A stretch of 64,000 nt of DNA, from contig CBDCUO010000035.1 of assembly GCA_965222705.1 (NCBI GenBank), positions 62,001-126,000 on the forward strand. Direction: 5' to 3'. The notes under the pieces are model-generated. The model made no database searches. It was not told where the DNA came from and saw nothing but the letters and a program-made list of their open reading frames with translations. Numbering within the stretch: position 1 is the stretch's first letter; each line of letters begins with the position of its first letter. Source of the DNA: JAFMDF01 sp965222705 (GTDB lineage Bacteria; Bacteroidota; Bacteroidia; Chitinophagales; Saprospiraceae). The position numbers were made by a program, and so were the translations under genes. This document shows positions 63,401 to 64,000 of this stretch, piece by piece.

Positions 63401-64000
63401 CACTAAAAGCTCCTGTTTGAGATAAAAGGCTCGGAGCAGGTGGGTTAGCGCCACTCGCTTTTAAAGTAAATAACGTCGTATTACTTGCTTGGCGACCCAT
63501 ATATATTTCTGCATCTGGTCCTTCTCCAAAAGTGATAAGGCTACCAGGGGTAAAGTTGAGAAAATGGTCTTTAGAATAAGTGCCGCTAGAGTTTTCGCTT
63601 ATCAAAAATAGGCGATCCTGAGAATATCCTCCACAGATATACTTTCCATATAAGGAAGGGAATTTCGAGCCTCGATAGACATATCCGCCAATAATTGCAT
63701 TAGCCTCTGTCCTAAGAAAGTCAACCACCGGCGGGTTGTATGTTCCCACACCTAGGGGGAGGTTATGAGAGTTGCAAGCCGTAAATTGTCGGTATAAATT
63801 GCCTTCATAAATTGGCCAGCCGCCATTATGACCTGCTTTTACAATGGTAACCTCCTCTCTCGAACCAGCCCCTACTTCTCCAATCCAAAACTCACCAGTT
63901 AAGCGATCCATCGTCATTCTATGGGGGTTTCGATGACCATTATGATAAAATTCTTCAAAGACACCATTATTGACATCCAGCCAAGGGTTGTCACTGGGGA
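60477..64000 (-). CDS. PQQ-type sugar dehydrogenase/cytochrome fusion with T9SS sorting domain (5' end missing)
   Basis: The frame is open to the right edge, and an internal ATG at 63917 is not the start: upstream residues read PSDNPWLDVNN then EEFYHNGHRNPHRM, the GHRNP motif of soluble glucose dehydrogenase-type beta-propellers (GSDH/YliI fold). Next come ECLTCHQAAAG and NCAHCHQPGTG, two c-type heme motifs in a region like the HNE_0200/TIGR03806 family (about 63350-62500). The C-terminal third has a calcium-binding DPDNDGDGVPASQDCDDNDP-type repeat with a beta-sandwich, three units of about 142 residues, and a T9SS sorting domain (MYPNPATDRLHFNL onward). It is probably a surface sugar or aldose oxidase feeding electrons through its own heme. 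Confidence 0.9.
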   Translation of the reverse strand, partial: PSDNPWLDVNNGVFEEFYHNGHRNPHRMTMDRLTGEFWIGEVGAGSREEVTIVKAGHNGGWPIYEGNLYRQFTACNSHNLPLGVGTYNPPVVDFLRTEANAIIGGYVYRGSKFPSLYGKYICGGYSQDRLFLISENSSGTYSKDHFLNFTPGSLITFGEGPDAEIYMGRQASNTTLFTLKASGANPPAPSLLSQTGAFSDLSTLTPISGLIPYDMIEPFWSDGAIKKRWIAIPNDGTHNTSEEQIQFSENGNWAFPKGVVMIKHFELGGKKLETRFEVKGDDDKFYYLIYKWNNTGTDATLLNAPLDEEVIVNGQAQTWHYPSPSECLTCHQAAAGNVLGVRTRYINKSITYPSTGIHANQLVTFSSIGAINQTITDSDVNNYITLATKDDANASLTLRARSYLDVNCAHCHQPGTGNRAQFDARITIPLAQQNYIEGPVISHLGLNDPRLIAPQEVNRSMIHHRLNALEVIAAMPPLGKNVVDVAGVQLIEDWINSLSPCTGIFQDTDEDGICDSDDCQPNDPNYPAAPGTACDDGDPNTSNDQVVADGCSCAGTLSDPDNDGDGVPASQDCDDNDPNLTVVGASCDDGDPTTINDLVQSDCTCAGTPSGGGGTQTEDCNGNTITYGNGQITMISGGEATYYQIQDANWGYVDHCGWNCGNTFTVSGLPAGSYRVVFQNLAYVAICDKWIDLTSGGGGNDPDNDGDGVPASQDCDDNDPNLTVVGASCDDGDPTTINDLVQSDCTCAGTPSGGGGTQTEDCNGNTITYGNGQITMISGGEATYYQIQDANWGYVDHCGWNCGNTFTVSGLPAGSYRVVFQNLAYVAICDKWIDLTSGGGGNDPDNDGDGVPASQDCDDNDPNLTVVGASCDDGDPTTINDLVQADCTCAGTPSGGGGTQTEDCNGNTITYGNGQVTLISGGNASYFKVYDAGWNTVGHCGWNCDNTFTVSGLSSGQYLVVFQDVSYGIICDKWINLAGSSNLASAENRNTPHLSFIAFSANREVKLEWLTNTGYKNDFFIIEKSADGVVFSRFQKIKNQAWDDQLSHYHVRDANPILGTNYYRVQQVYTDGNFSYSDIQQVDFSINLDDFSMYPNPATDRLHFNLKPLIGKVVDIKVFNTFGQELASMKVEKVKNEYHYLSLKALPNGFYNVLIRAEGQVLVNRSLVIARLY
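61256..62318 (-). repeat. 426-bp near-identical tandem repeat inside the PQQ-dehydrogenase fusion gene
   Basis: Bases 61256-61892 match 61682-62318 at an offset of exactly 426 bp, with only a handful of differences by eye, giving about 2.5 copies; a third, more diverged half-copy extends toward 61085. 426 is a multiple of three, so copy number changes keep the frame. Each unit encodes the Asp-rich calcium repeat plus a WNCGNTFTVSGLPAGSY sandwich. Collapse or expansion in assembly is possible. Confidence 0.92.

Noticed and set aside
1..64000. tRNA, rRNA or known riboswitch
   Set aside because: I examined the intergenic stretches by eye and saw no cloverleaf or conserved rRNA/riboswitch sequence; a covariance-model scan would be needed to be certain.

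Overview
The window looks like chromosome of a Bacteroidota member, most likely of the Saprospiria/Lewinella kind. I infer this from the low GC and the TAnnTTTG -7 promoter elements. Three very large secreted proteins also end in type IX secretion (T9SS) sorting domains, and there are SprB repeats, many lipoproteins with a Cys at the signal-peptide end, and Bacteroidota-type LepB, PdhA and DUF6702-like proteins. No rRNA, tRNA, transposase, integrase or CRISPR array was seen.

Layout. 1-4.2 kb: a glutamine-synthetase-family gene cut by the left edge, divergent from lepB and an OmpA-type lipoprotein. 4.3-7.8 kb: a probable minus-strand operon of an S10 carboxypeptidase and a glycogen-debranching-type glucosidase. 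7.9-11.7 kb: rpsT, a diheme peroxidase lipoprotein and a secreted amidohydrolase, each with a recognisable hairpin terminator. 11.8-14 kb: a lipoprotein and a two-gene YeeE/YedE sulfur-uptake pair behind a perfect Crp/Fnr-type operator. 14.2-17.4 kb: a secreted endonuclease/exonuclease/phosphatase-fold protein, a cupin, a LolD-type ATPase, rlmH and a small lipoprotein. 17.5-23.3 kb: an M1 metallopeptidase broken by two single-base insertions, a sterol-desaturase-type hydroxylase, an S41 protease and an ethanolamine-type permease. 23.5-27 kb: a repeat-built peptidoglycan-binding protein and a secreted thioredoxin-like protein. 27.3-29.4 kb: a DciA-like protein, pdhA and a DsbA/FrnE-like protein. 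29.4-36.9 kb: gene-poor DNA with several palindromic tracts, small secreted proteins, and a GMC oxidoreductase with its gluconate-2-dehydrogenase subunit-3-like partner.

36.9-64 kb is dominated by cell-surface giants: a 2658-residue SprB/PKD/cohesin-like/dockerin-like protein, a 1591-residue metalloprotease, and a PQQ-dehydrogenase/cytochrome fusion cut by the right edge. Between them sit lon, a UbiA-like membrane protein, a dipeptide-epimerase-type enolase, a NUDIX hydrolase, typA followed by a stand-alone McrB-N-like protein, and groES-groEL.

How it fits together. The gene set suggests a particle- or polymer-degrading heterotroph that secretes large adhesive and hydrolytic proteins through T9SS, with LepB and a LolD-type ATPase serving the envelope. 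Protein quality control (lon, groESL, S41 protease) shares the region, and lon and groESL share a CTGACA upstream motif. I found no classical defence island or mobile element. The least explained items are the EYxT-repeat peptidoglycan-binding protein, the duplicated cohesin/dockerin module, the orphan McrB-N-like gene beside typA, and the palindrome clusters at about 29.9 and 35.3 kb.
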